Source of the DNA: Verrucomicrobia bacterium 12-59-8
GTDB taxonomy: Bacteria > Verrucomicrobiota > Verrucomicrobiae > Verrucomicrobiales > Verrucomicrobiaceae
Assembly (NCBI GenBank): GCA_002279765.1
Contig: NCCR01000028.1
Coordinates: 1 to 31,847, forward strand
Reading direction: 5' to 3'
DNA length: 31,847 nt
The stretch's first letter is position 1. Each line of letters begins with the position of its first letter. The notes below the pieces were generated by a model. It ran no database searches. It was not told the DNA's origin and was given only the letters and a program-made list of their open reading frames with translations. A program made the position numbers and the translations under genes. Positions 23,821 to 31,847 of this stretch are shown piece after piece.

Positions 23821-24702
23821 TCAGCGGGCCAGATGCACCTGGAAAAACCGCGATACTTCGGCGAACAGCTCATTATCCAGGCGAAACCAGTGGCCTTTGT
23901 CTGGCACCACGATGAACTGGGCTTCTACGCCGGCCTCTGCGAGGGCCATGAAGAACCGTTCGCTCTGCTGTAGCGGCACGATGCGGTCACGTGCGCCATG
24001 GATGATGAGGAACGGCGGCAGCGCGGGGCTGACGTGATCGATCGGGCTGGCATCGGCCGCGAGGTTGAGCTTTTGCTCGATGGGGCCGCCAAGCAGTTTT
24101 TCAATGAGGCTGAGCTTGCCTGGTTTCGCATAGAGACGCCCGAGGTCGATGAGATCGGTGGCGGGATAGATCGCGCACACACTGCGGATGCGGGACCTCC
24201 CCTCGGTGGCGGCAAGCAGCGCCGCGAGCTGGCCGCCTGCGGACTCGCCGCTGGCACCCATGCGCGTGGCGTCGATGCCGTACCGTGTGCCGTTGGCGCG
24301 CAGCCACTGCGCGGCGGCGCGGCAGTCGTCCAACTGCGCGGGATACACGGCGGTGCGGCTCGTGCGGTACTGAATGGAAGCCACGGCGATGCCGACGCTG
24401 GTGAGGTCGCGCACATTCACGTGGTAGCCCTTGCTGCCAAACCTCCAGCCCCCGCCAAAGATCCACAGCACCACAGGCGCGGGCTTGGCCGATCGCGGCA
24501 CATAGAGGTCCATGCGCAACTGGTGCCCGCCAGGGGCGGCGAAGAGGACATCGCGGTAAATTTTTTCGCCCGGACGCGGCGGGCCGTAGGTGGAGCAGCC
24601 AGCCACCAGCAGTACGCAGATGAGACTGCACAACCTGCGGAGAAGGGCCTCCGTTTCTCCAGTGACTGAAGCGGGGGGAAGATCAGGCGCGCGCGAGGTC
24701 AT
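23821..24702 (-). CDS. Alpha/beta hydrolase (BD-FAE/esterase-lipase type), lipoprotein
   Basis: The 293-residue protein has an N-terminal extension, then LICVLLVAGCS, a likely lipobox with Cys36. The hydrolase body shows VVLWIFGGGWRFGSK (oxyanion loop, FGGG in place of the usual HGGG), GASGESAGGQ with nucleophile Ser154, IIHGARDRIVP with Asp239, and DKGHWF with His271. All three catalytic residues are present, so it is probably active on small esters, perhaps acylated sugars as in feruloyl or acetyl esterases. The substrate is unknown. The ATG at 24702 was chosen as the first start near the signal. Confidence 0.85.
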   Translation of the reverse strand: MTSRAPDLPPASVTGETEALLRRLCSLICVLLVAGCSTYGPPRPGEKIYRDVLFAAPGGHQLRMDLYVPRSAKPAPVVLWIFGGGWRFGSKGYHVNVRDLTSVGIAVASIQYRTSRTAVYPAQLDDCRAAAQWLRANGTRYGIDATRMGASGESAGGQLAALLAATEGRSRIRSVCAIYPATDLIDLGRLYAKPGKLSLIEKLLGGPIEQKLNLAADASPIDHVSPALPPFLIIHGARDRIVPLQQSERFFMALAEAGVEAQFIVVPDKGHWFRLDNELFAEVSRFFQVHLAR

Positions 24703-24793
24703 GACATGACATATACGCGGAACCGGTCTTGTCAGCTTTGTCGGAGTTGCGGTGTCTGCCAGATCATGCGCACGCACGCTCCGGCGGGTGGCT

Positions 24794-25057
24794 TCAGGCC
24801 GCCTGATGCTCAGCGACGGTGAGATTGCGGCGCTCCATGCACTGATGCAGGTGGCGCACGTCCATGTCTCGCGGCAGCGCGCGCGATTTGCGCGCCGCAC
24901 TGGCAATGGCCGCATTCTCCGCCTCGCGCAAATTGCAGCCCTCGACCATGCAGTCCATCAGGAAACGCCCGGTGGTGAGATGATGAATGCTGGCGTGGTA
25001 GCTCATGTGCGTGAGGTGGCGAAGGTGGACTGGAATATTAGTAGCGGCGGCGGTCAT
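24794..25057 (-). CDS. Small protein of unknown function
   Basis: The 87-residue product ends MDVRHLHQCMERRNLTVAEH and contains FLMDCMVEGCNLREAENAAI. It has no signal peptide, several His and Cys residues and a helical look; I know no family. Third codon positions are mostly G or C, as in neighbouring genes. The ATG at 25057 overlaps the end of the glycine-zipper gene by 20 bases; an ATG at 25006 would avoid that. A competing plus-strand frame here looks like its shadow. Confidence 0.45.
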   Translation of the reverse strand: MTAAATNIPVHLRHLTHMSYHASIHHLTTGRFLMDCMVEGCNLREAENAAIASAARKSRALPRDMDVRHLHQCMERRNLTVAEHQAA

Positions 25058-25256
25058 GGCGGCCGCCAATGTAGTTGCCAGCCAGAGCGCCGACACCGGC
25101 ACCGACGGCGGCACCACCGAGACTTCTGGAGGCAAGACCACCGACAGCAGCGCCACCAACGGCGCCGATGATGGTGCCATTACGGGCACCAGGTCCGTTG
25201 GTGCAGGAGACCATGGAGACGGATGAGAGCAGGATTGTGAGGTAGAGTGTTTTCAT
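25038..25256 (-). CDS. Glycine-zipper lipoprotein
   Basis: A lipoprotein signal, MKTLYLTILLSSVSMVSCTN (lipidated Cys18), is followed by GTIIGAVGGAAVGGLASRSL and GGAAVGAGVGALAGNYIGG. This is the GxxxG-rich hairpin of glycine-zipper (SlyB/OsmB-like) outer-membrane lipoproteins, and it ends in a basic tail (RHDRRRY). These proteins pack into membranes and are often induced by envelope or osmotic stress. It has a GGGTTTCACCCCATGG element 33 bases upstream. Confidence 0.82.
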   Translation of the reverse strand: MKTLYLTILLSSVSMVSCTNGPGARNGTIIGAVGGAAVGGLASRSLGGAAVGAGVGALAGNYIGGRHDRRRY

Positions 25257-25289
25257 GACTGACATTCAACCGCATGCGCTACTCAACCA

Positions 25290-25305
25290 CCATGGGGTGA
25301 AACCC
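25290..25305 (-). promoter_or_regulatory. GGGTTTCACCCCATGG element, copy 5
   Basis: Exact GGGTTTCACCCCATGG reading toward the glycine-zipper gene, ending 33 bases before its ATG, nearly the same distance as copy 1. Confidence 0.6.
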
Positions 25306-25324
25306 CACTTCGAGGGCTGGTAGC

Positions 25325-25354
25325 AAAAATCCCGCGCCAGGGCAGGCGCGGGAT
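25325..25354 (-). terminator. Strong intrinsic terminator of the OmpA-like gene
   Basis: On the minus strand ATCCCGCGCC and GGCGCGGGAT form ten perfect pairs around a six-base loop, followed by TTTTT. It lies about 30 bases after the OmpA-like stop codon. Confidence 0.9.
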
Positions 25355-25386
25355 CAGGGGGGGGCAGATGGAGATGGGCGGCAGCC

Positions 25387-26040
25387 TTACTTTGTGCGCA
25401 CGACCAGCACGCGGCGGTCCTGCTGCAGTTCGGCTTCATTGCCATTAGGATACATGGGGAAGATCTCGCCATAGCCATGGGCGCTGAGAGAGCTGGCGGG
25501 GATGCCGTAGTTTTGGGTCAGCACTTCAAACACGCGCTTGGCGCGGGCGGCTGAGAGATCCATGTTCACTGCGCTCGGGCCGTCGGAGCTGGTGTGGCCT
25601 TCGATGTCATACACGGAGCCGGGCTCCGTCTTGCTGACCGCCAGGATCACGTCAGCGACCTGCTGCAGGGCCACGCGCGATTCATTGTCGAGCAGCCGTG
25701 CCGTGCCAACTTCAAAGAGCACGGGGAGCATCACATACGGCAGCTCGCGGCTTTGACCCTGGTCCTCCACGACGACCACGCCGCGTTCTGCATTGTACAC
25801 GCGGGTCGCCTGGGTGGTGTTTCCTGCGGCCTGCGTTGCTGGCGTGACGATCACCACCTTGGGGGCCATGGACAACTGGCGGCGTGTGGCGGCTGGGTCC
25901 ATTGGCTGCACCACGACAGTACCAGGACGGACGACGACGACGTTTGCCGGGGTGGCGATCGGTTCAGCCACGGTGACCTGGGCGTGCAGGGGGAACTGCA
26001 CGAGGCAGAGGGCGGACAGTAAAATGAGCTGGGTTTTCAT
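25387..26040 (-). CDS. OmpA-family protein, exported
   Basis: A signal peptide (MKTQLILLSALCLVQFPLHA) is followed by a ~80-residue Val/Pro/Thr-rich region without known fold. A C-terminal OmpA-like domain (~residues 104-217) follows: LPVLFEVGTARLLDNES, VYDIEGHTSSDG, NMDLSAARAKRVFEVL with Asp161 and Arg166 at the diaminopimelate-binding positions, and SAHGYGEIFP. It should bind peptidoglycan non-covalently. The ATG at 26040 starts the signal peptide; the open frame upstream is non-conserved. A GGGTTTCACCCCATGG element lies 69 bases upstream. Confidence 0.88.
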   Translation of the reverse strand: MKTQLILLSALCLVQFPLHAQVTVAEPIATPANVVVVRPGTVVVQPMDPAATRRQLSMAPKVVIVTPATQAAGNTTQATRVYNAERGVVVVEDQGQSRELPYVMLPVLFEVGTARLLDNESRVALQQVADVILAVSKTEPGSVYDIEGHTSSDGPSAVNMDLSAARAKRVFEVLTQNYGIPASSLSAHGYGEIFPMYPNGNEAELQQDRRVLVVRTK

Positions 26041-26109
26041 AGGATGGTTGGATGTGTTGGATGGGTTTCGTATCACAAATCCATCTCTCGCCGGAGGCAC
26101 GCGCAGCCG

Positions 26110-26125
26110 CCATGGGGTGAAACCC
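26110..26125 (-). promoter_or_regulatory. GGGTTTCACCCCATGG element, copy 6
   Basis: Exact GGGTTTCACCCCATGG reading toward the OmpA-like gene, 69 bases before its ATG. Confidence 0.6.
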
Positions 26126-26232
26126 GACTCCGTGCTGCTCAATGGCGTCTGACGAAACTCATTCTCTGCTCCCTCTGCCTCCGCACTCCAAGACGTTGGC
26201 GCGTGCGCGTTTGATGCCACGTCAAAAACGCC

Positions 26233-29200
26233 TCACCTCGCCACGCTCAGCGTCCCCCACATCAGCACGGCGTGGCCGGGGAAGGTGCAGACGAATTCAT
26301 AGTCGCCGGGTTGTGATGGCGCTTTGAGTTTGACGGTTTCTTTCTGGCCGGGTTCGAGCAGATGGGTGGCGGCCAGGATTTCTTTCTCAAAGGCGGCTGG
26401 CATGAAGGCGCGGCCTTGCTTGTCGAGCTTGTCGGGCGTCATGGTCATGGCGGCGGTGCCGATTTCCATATGCTTGCCGGGCGGGACGATGACGAAGTTG
26501 TGCGGCATGACGTCGTCGTTTTCAAAGATGACTTCAAACTGCTTGCCGGCGGTGACTTCGATCCGCGTGGTGTCAAAGCGGAGCTGCTCAGTCACGGTGT
26601 GAACGACGAAGACATCGACGCTGATGGTCTTCAGCTCGGCCAGCACCGCTTTGCCGGCTTCTCCTTGCAGCGCGGTCATTTCTTTGGCGGCGGCGATGAT
26701 CTCAACGTACTCGGGCTTGCTGCGGTCGGCGGGTTTCACGGTCTTGCCGTAAGCGAGGACGGCATCGGTGATAGGCTTGGCCTTGGTGGCGTCCCAGCTC
26801 GTTTTTGGGAACTTCAGGAGGGCCTTGGAGGCGGCGTTGCGTTCCTGGCCGTCGATGAGGTGCTGCGCCACGATCTGGAAGTTTGCGGCGGCATTGTCTG
26901 CACCCATGAGGGGCAGGGCAGTGAGCACGGCGCGCAGGCGGTTGCCAGCGGTGCTGGTATCTCCCAGCAGGGCGGTGAGGAGTGGCTGGAACTTGGCGCG
27001 CAGCGCGGCTTCGTTGGCCGGGATGAGGCCGATGGATTCGATGATGTCGGTGCGCTCGCTGGCGTCCGTGGTGGCCTTCCAGAGATTGTCCGGTGTTTTG
27101 TCGCCGACGATGTAGGCAGCGTAGCAGGCGCGTTTCACAGGGGCCTGTTTCGCGTCTTTGGCCAGGGTTTTGATGAGTGTGCCGTGACGTGCCAGGATGC
27201 CGGGAGATTGCGCGAGCAGGAGCTTGCCGAGGTCGTCGGCGGTGGCGTTGAGCTTGCCGTCCGCAGCTTCGATGCGCTTGAGCATGTTCACGAGAACGAC
27301 GGGCTTGTCGTCTCCGGTGGTCTTGGCGAGTTCTTCGAGGGCGTTCGCTCGGACATCGGCGGTGAGCTTTGGTCGCGTGAGTTTTTCGATGAGCACAGGT
27401 TCCAAATCGGGCAGGCCTTTCAAATCGGCGTCCGTGGTCTTGGCGATGAACTCGGCCAGTGCTCCCGGGTCTTTCGGCAGGATCTTGGTCTTGAGCACGG
27501 ACTGCAGGCCTTTGCGGCATTCGCTGAAGACGTGGTCGATGTAGGAGTCGGTGGGCTGCTTCAGCACGTCATAGGCGATTTCGAGCGCCTTCTCCGCATC
27601 GGGGGTGGGCTGGTAGAAGCTGAGGGCGCGGACGGCGTGCATGCGCACCGGCATGGCGGGATCGTTGACGGCGACCTTGAGCAGATCGAGCGCGCCGGGC
27701 ACGCGGTCCTTCCAGTAGCAGAGCACACGCGTCGCCGCAGCACGGGCGCGTGGTTCGGGAGATTGCAAAACGGCTTGGAGCAGATCCACATCCACGACAT
27801 CCACCCACTGGTGCGTCCACAGCGCTTCGAGGCGGTGGTGCTCGTATTCTTTCTCGGTTGGGTCGAGCTTCGCGGCCCAGGCTTTGGCTGCGGCGGCGAC
27901 TTTGGCGGGATCATGCTTGGCCAGTTCGATCTTGCTGCGCATGCGCACGTTGTCCTCCCATGATTTGAGGTTTTCGAGCAGGTGCTCGACGCTCTCGCCA
28001 TGGATCTTTGCGGGCTTCAGCAGCGCGCGGCCTTCATACGTCAGCTTGTAGATGCGGCCGTGCTGGTGGTCGCGGTTCGGATCGCGCAAGTGGTGCTGCA
28101 TGTGGCCGATGATGGCATTGGCCCAGTCGCAGAAATACAGCGCGCCATCCGGGCCCACGCTGACGGCACTCGGGCGGAAGGTGGGATACACGGCGGGGTC
28201 CACTTTGACGAGTTCATTGCTGACCTCGCCCTTCAAGGCTGCGCCGTCCGGCATGAGCGGCACGCGCCAGATGCCCTGATAACTGATGACGTTGCAATTG
28301 AGGAAGTTGTTCTGCCAGTCTTCGGGGAAGTGGCGGCTGGAGATGATGTTGTTGCCAGCGCCGGGGCGTGCGGGGCGTTTCCAGAACTCCTGTAGCTTGG
28401 CGCTGCCGCCGCCTTCGCGCGGCAGGTAGCAGGAGGAGGCTTCGGCAAAGGTGTTCACGTTGCCGGTGGCGTCGGTGAAGAAGGCATTGCCCCAGCGGTC
28501 CCAGGTTTTGCCATGAGGATTCACCGTGGCGTCCGTGGTGAAGCGCTCCAGCGTGCGGCGGTTGAGGTCAAAGCGGTAGATGCAGCCGTTCGTGTTGCGC
28601 ACGGGGCCGTAGAGCGTCTCCACCTGCGTGCGGTGGAAGACGCCGTCGCTCGGATACAGCGCACCGCCGCAGTCATAGTTCAGCGCATTCGTTTCATGGT
28701 GCGAGTCAGCGGCGCACAGGCCCATCAGCAGGATCGTGCGCTTGTCGCTTTTGCCGTCGCCATCGGTGTCTTCGAGATACACGAGATTCGGCGACTGCAT
28801 GACGATGACGCCGTCCTTGTAGAAATTAAATCCGGTGGGGCAGTTCAGGTTGTCGGCAAACTCCGTCATCTTGTCCGCCGTGCCGTCGCCGTTGGTGTCT
28901 TCAAAGATGAGCAGGCTGTCGCCCTTCGTGCTGGTGGGGGTGCGCTCGGGGTAGTTCAGCCAGGCGCTGACCCACAGGCGGCCGCGTGTGTCCCAGGCCA
29001 TCTGCACCGGATTCACCAGCGCAGGGAACATTTTTTCATCGGCAAAAAGCGTGATCTTCAGCCCGGCTTCGGGCTGGATGTTTTTCATCGCCTCCTTCGC
29101 ATCGGGAAATGCCACGAGGCCTTCGGGGGTGAAGGTCATGCCGGTCATCGGCACCTTGTTGAATTCCTTGCCCTCTTTCGGGTTGGGCATGTTGGTCGGC

Positions 29201-30180
29201 ACTTTTTCCACGGGCGGCAGATTGGCGTCTTTCACTTCGAGATCGCCGCCTTTGGCGATGGCATGGACCTGGAGGTCGCGGTTGGCCGTCTTCACATCGC
29301 GCTGGGCCATTTCCTCCATCATGACCTCGTAGTTGGAAATGTAGGGCTTCTCGGGGGTGCGCTCGTTCTGTTTGAAGCCTCCCACCCCGGCGGCGTAGGC
29401 CAGTCCGGAGCGGCCGCCATAGACGTTGTAGCCATCCACCGTGCGGTAGCGCTGGTGCCACTCCCAGTTTTTGTCGTTGATGGCGTGGCGCAGCTTTTCA
29501 TTCACCTGCGGCGCGTCCTGGCCGGTGAGGGACTTGAAGGCGGCCTCTGCGATGGCCTTTTCACCACTGTCGGTGATGTAGAGACCGTCCAGCGTTGATC
29601 CCTCCGGCAGGCCCTTGGCGCTGGGCTGGAAGAGATCCACAAACGTCACGCCCTTTGCGGCGGCGACTTCATTCATCGCGGCGGCGTAGTTTTGGATGTT
29701 CGTATTCTTTTCCTCCACCGCTGGCAGGCTGGGATTGGCCAGCTTTTGCAGGGCGATGGGTGAAAACAGCACGATGCGTGGCGCTCCCTTGCCGCTGTAG
29801 TTCTGCGCCTTGGCGTCATCGAGGAATTTGGCGAGGTTCTTTTTGAACTCCTCGATGCCCTCGTAGCCCTTGAAGGACTCGTTGAAGCCGTAGAAGGCGA
29901 AAATGACGTCCGCCTTCACCTTCGTGAGCCATTCGTCGCGCGTGCCGAAGTTGTCGATGCGGTGCCAGGTCTGCACCTCATCGCCGGAGAAGGCCAGATT
30001 GCGAAAGGTGAGGTCCTTGCTGGCATTCGCCTGGGTCAGCATCGTCTCCAGCCAGCCGGAATACTGCGAGCGGTCCGGCAGCGCATTGCCCAGGATGGCA
30101 ATGCTGTCGCCCTGTTTGAGTTCGATCTCGGCCTGAAGCGAGACAGTGAGGGCGAGGAGGAGGGTGAGCAGTTTCTTCAT
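26233..30180 (-). CDS. Giant SGNH / PVC-dehydrogenase propeller / HEAT / azurin-like fusion
   Basis: After a signal peptide (MKKLLTLLLALTVSLQAE) this 1315-residue protein has an SGNH-hydrolase-like domain (~20-215): QGDSIAILG with Ser26, NLAFSGDEV, FYGFNES with Asn100. At the expected DxxH the sequence is DGLYITDSG, so Tyr201 replaces the catalytic His. Next is a PVC dehydrogenase propeller (~350-740; DTNGDGTADK, DTDGDGKSDK, VGPDGALYFCDWAN), then HEAT-like helices (~750-1150). The C-terminal cupredoxin (1201-1315) resembles azurin: His1227 in MPHN, Cys1298 and His1303 in VCTFPGH, Met1307, all the type-1 copper ligands. It is probably a periplasmic or surface oxidoreductase that passes electrons to copper where its relatives use heme. 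Substrate unknown. Confidence 0.88.
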   Translation of the reverse strand: MKKLLTLLLALTVSLQAEIELKQGDSIAILGNALPDRSQYSGWLETMLTQANASKDLTFRNLAFSGDEVQTWHRIDNFGTRDEWLTKVKADVIFAFYGFNESFKGYEGIEEFKKNLAKFLDDAKAQNYSGKGAPRIVLFSPIALQKLANPSLPAVEEKNTNIQNYAAAMNEVAAAKGVTFVDLFQPSAKGLPEGSTLDGLYITDSGEKAIAEAAFKSLTGQDAPQVNEKLRHAINDKNWEWHQRYRTVDGYNVYGGRSGLAYAAGVGGFKQNERTPEKPYISNYEVMMEEMAQRDVKTANRDLQVHAIAKGGDLEVKDANLPPVEKVPTNMPNPKEGKEFNKVPMTGMTFTPEGLVAFPDAKEAMKNIQPEAGLKITLFADEKMFPALVNPVQMAWDTRGRLWVSAWLNYPERTPTSTKGDSLLIFEDTNGDGTADKMTEFADNLNCPTGFNFYKDGVIVMQSPNLVYLEDTDGDGKSDKRTILLMGLCAADSHHETNALNYDCGGALYPSDGVFHRTQVETLYGPVRNTNGCIYRFDLNRRTLERFTTDATVNPHGKTWDRWGNAFFTDATGNVNTFAEASSCYLPREGGGSAKLQEFWKRPARPGAGNNIISSRHFPEDWQNNFLNCNVISYQGIWRVPLMPDGAALKGEVSNELVKVDPAVYPTFRPSAVSVGPDGALYFCDWANAIIGHMQHHLRDPNRDHQHGRIYKLTYEGRALLKPAKIHGESVEHLLENLKSWEDNVRMRSKIELAKHDPAKVAAAAKAWAAKLDPTEKEYEHHRLEALWTHQWVDVVDVDLLQAVLQSPEPRARAAATRVLCYWKDRVPGALDLLKVAVNDPAMPVRMHAVRALSFYQPTPDAEKALEIAYDVLKQPTDSYIDHVFSECRKGLQSVLKTKILPKDPGALAEFIAKTTDADLKGLPDLEPVLIEKLTRPKLTADVRANALEELAKTTGDDKPVVLVNMLKRIEAADGKLNATADDLGKLLLAQSPGILARHGTLIKTLAKDAKQAPVKRACYAAYIVGDKTPDNLWKATTDASERTDIIESIGLIPANEAALRAKFQPLLTALLGDTSTAGNRLRAVLTALPLMGADNAAANFQIVAQHLIDGQERNAASKALLKFPKTSWDATKAKPITDAVLAYGKTVKPADRSKPEYVEIIAAAKEMTALQGEAGKAVLAELKTISVDVFVVHTVTEQLRFDTTRIEVTAGKQFEVIFENDDVMPHNFVIVPPGKHMEIGTAAMTMTPDKLDKQGRAFMPAAFEKEILAATHLLEPGQKETVKLKAPSQPGDYEFVCTFPGHAVLMWGTLSVAR

Positions 30181-30310
30181 AGGGGTTGGTCGGAAGGCAG
30201 TGCAATACGGCGTGGCAGGGTCAATGTTTGCCGCTCAATGCGCAAGTTTCGCCTGGGCCCGTGACATCAAAAGTGTTTACTCTCTGGACCGGTTGTGATA
30301 AAACCGAGAA

Positions 30311-30553
30311 ATGCCCGTGAAATCCCGTCTGATCTTTGCCATCGCCACCTGCCTCTTGCTTAGCAACTGCGGGTTGATCGGAACGGCCTTGCGACTGGCT
30401 CCTTATGCTCTTCTTTTTGCTGACGACGATGACAAGGGTGTGGTGGCTGGCAAGACCGTGGAAATGCGCGGGCGCGAGGTGCAGGACAAGGGCGGGCGTG
30501 GAATCCTGTCCATGGCTGGCAGCTTCGGCTCCCAGGTGGCTTTCAAGCGCTGA
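30311..30553 (+). CDS. Small lipoprotein (80 residues)
   Basis: A lipoprotein signal, LIFAIATCLLLSNCGLIG, puts the lipidated Cys at residue 20. It is followed by APYALLFADDDDKGVV and a basic, Gly-rich end (MRGREVQDKGGRGILSMAG). No family is recognised. It starts 130 bases from the divergent giant gene and 30 bases precede a second small lipoprotein gene, so the pair is probably one transcript. Confidence 0.65.
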   Translation: MPVKSRLIFAIATCLLLSNCGLIGTALRLAPYALLFADDDDKGVVAGKTVEMRGREVQDKGGRGILSMAGSFGSQVAFKR

Positions 30554-30583
30554 GCATCTTGTTGTTTACAGAATTGGATCGTC

Positions 30584-30877
30584 ATGATAAACACGACTTT
30601 AATGAAATTGACCCGTCTTAGTTTTCTCATTTTGCTCTCTGCCTGCTTCACCAGTTGCGGGAGCCAGACCTGGAATGCCTTCAAGAACACCTATCCCGTG
30701 AAATTCTTGGACCAGACTGGTTCTGCTGTGCTGGGATGGCTCGGGGAAAACAATCTCCCGACTGATGGCAAACCCGCCTCCATGCAGGAGCGCGCCCGTC
30801 AGATCGAAAGCCGTGGTCACTATGCCGGTCAGGCTCCCGCCGCTGGTGAGCCCGCCCGTAGTGTGGCGGCACGCTAG
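30584..30877 (+). CDS. Small lipoprotein (97 residues)
   Basis: The signal LTRLSFLILLSACFTSCGS has a lipobox ending at Cys25. The mature part contains WNAFKNTYPVKFLDQTGSAV and a polar, Ala-rich tail. An ATG at 30602 would give a shorter signal that is equally good. It is followed 17 bases later by sufS, with no terminator between them; an operon is possible but the functions look unrelated. Confidence 0.62.
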   Translation: MINTTLMKLTRLSFLILLSACFTSCGSQTWNAFKNTYPVKFLDQTGSAVLGWLGENNLPTDGKPASMQERARQIESRGHYAGQAPAAGEPARSVAAR

Positions 30878-30894
30878 TGCCTGGGTCCGAGATC

Positions 30895-31847
30895 ATGGAC
30901 TGGCACCGCATACGCTCTGATTTCCCCATCCTCGATCAGCAGGTGCATGGGCACCCGCTGGTCTATCTGGACAGCGCGGCCAGCAGCCAGAAACCGCGTG
31001 CAGTCATCCAGACGCTCTCCCACTACTACGAGCGCGACAACGCCAACGTCCACCGTGCTCTGCACGAGCTGAGCAACCGCGCCACCGAGGCCTTTGAGGC
31101 GGCGCGGAAAAAAGCAGCGCACTTCATCGGCGCTGCGTCGGAGGACGAGATCATTTTCACCCGTGGCACCACCGAGGGCATCAACCTCGTGGCGAACACC
31201 TGGGGCACGCAGAATCTGCGCGCAGGGGATGTCATCCTCGTCACCGGCATGGAGCATCACAGCAACCTCATCCCGTGGCAGATGCTGGCCCAGCGCACGG
31301 GGGCCACGCTCAAATACATCCCAGTTCTGGATGACGGCACGCTCGATGCCGAGGCCACCGCGACGCTGCTCACGGAACAGGTGAAGCTCTTCGCCTTCGT
31401 CCACATCTCCAACTCCCTCGGCACCATCAATCCCGCCAAGGAACTCATCGCCAAAGCGCAGGCCGTGGGGGCTGTGACGTTGCTGGATGGTGCGCAAAGC
31501 GCCGGACACATGCCCGTCAATGTGCGCGACCTCGGCTGCGACTTCTTCGTTTTCTCCGGCCACAAGACCTGCGGCCCCACCGGCATCGGCGTGCTGTATG
31601 GCCGCATGGCCCTGCTGGAAACCATGCCGCCCTGGCATGGCGGTGGCGAGATGATTCTGACGGTCACCATGGAGAGCAGCAGCTACAAGGCACCGCCGCA
31701 TCGTTTCGAGGCGGGCACGCCTGACATCTCCGGTGTCATCGGTCTCGGTGCCGCCGTTGACTATCTGGAAGCCATCGGCCTGGAAAACATCCAGCGCCAC
31801 GACCACAATCTGGCCAACTACGCCGTGCAGCGCATGGGCGAGGTGCC
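30895..31847 (+). CDS. sufS: Cysteine desulfurase SufS (group II), N-terminal part
   Basis: The frame from the ATG at 30895 continues off the right edge after 317 codons. It opens MDWHRIRSDFPILDQQVHGH and has PLVYLDSAASSQKP. It carries ANVHRALHELSNRATEAFE, TRGTTEGINLVA, TGMEHHSNLIPWQ with the PLP-stacking His121, LLDGAQSAGH with Asp198, and VFSGHKTCGPTGIG with the PLP-binding Lys224. These mark a SufS-type enzyme that takes sulfur from cysteine for Fe-S cluster assembly. The active-site cysteine loop lies beyond the window. Whether other suf genes follow cannot be seen. Confidence 0.93.
   Translation, partial: MDWHRIRSDFPILDQQVHGHPLVYLDSAASSQKPRAVIQTLSHYYERDNANVHRALHELSNRATEAFEAARKKAAHFIGAASEDEIIFTRGTTEGINLVANTWGTQNLRAGDVILVTGMEHHSNLIPWQMLAQRTGATLKYIPVLDDGTLDAEATATLLTEQVKLFAFVHISNSLGTINPAKELIAKAQAVGAVTLLDGAQSAGHMPVNVRDLGCDFFVFSGHKTCGPTGIGVLYGRMALLETMPPWHGGGEMILTVTMESSSYKAPPHRFEAGTPDISGVIGLGAAVDYLEAIGLENIQRHDHNLANYAVQRMGEV

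Noticed and set aside
24752..25171. A 139-codon plus-strand frame rich in Arg and His
   Set aside because: Its C-terminal run of Arg/His/Gln is the complement of the glycine-zipper gene; the minus-strand genes are better supported.
26362..27963. A 533-codon plus-strand frame opposite the giant fusion gene
   Set aside because: Antisense shadow caused by high third-position GC; no motif, and the minus-strand reading has clear copper-site and HEAT features.

Overview
The window looks like chromosome from a member of the Verrucomicrobiota, probably close to the Prosthecobacter/Verrucomicrobium group. The reasons are two giant secreted 'PVC-type' dehydrogenase/HEAT proteins (2865-5594 and 26233-30180), many small lipoproteins, generally high GC, weak or absent Shine-Dalgarno sequences, and a five-gene Tol-Pal cluster. 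This is inferred from gene families; no rRNA or tRNA gene is present to confirm it.

Layout. 1-960: the start of an AAA ATPase gene running off the left edge, and the 3' remnant of an M29 aminopeptidase gene. 960-2100: a histidine phosphatase gene flanked by REP-like palindromes. 2099-5594: a lipoprotein and a PVC-type cytochrome/dehydrogenase. 5830-11234: an AT-richer block with an HTTM (vitamin K-dependent carboxylase-like) membrane protein, divergent from a tightly packed operon. That operon encodes a 49-residue exported peptide, an RHS-like exported protein, a 12-cysteine exported protein, an exported protein of unknown function and a DUF1573-like protein. 11362-15265: tolQ-tolR-tolA-like-tolB-pal on the minus strand. 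15504-16535: class II fructose-bisphosphate aldolase with a strong GNRA-loop terminator.

16716-18827: a two-gene operon on the minus strand. The first gene is a TIR domain joined, through a one-base frameshift, to a degenerate histidine kinase. The second is a response-regulator receiver domain fused to a PD-(D/E)XK nuclease-like domain. The genes overlap by four bases (ATGA). Sensor/NADase-like and nuclease effectors wired as a two-component system is the most unusual content here and a candidate anti-phage system.

18830-26130: envelope genes (small lipoproteins, L,D-transpeptidase, AI-2E permease, BrkB/YihY membrane protein, PRC-barrel protein, alpha/beta hydrolase, glycine-zipper lipoprotein, OmpA-like protein). 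Six of these genes are preceded by the same short element, GGGTTTCACCCCATGG or a close variant, always in the same orientation relative to the downstream gene. This looks like a shared, apparently undescribed, cis-regulatory signal for an envelope regulon. 26233-31847: a 1315-residue SGNH/propeller/HEAT/azurin fusion, two small lipoproteins, and the start of sufS running off the right edge.
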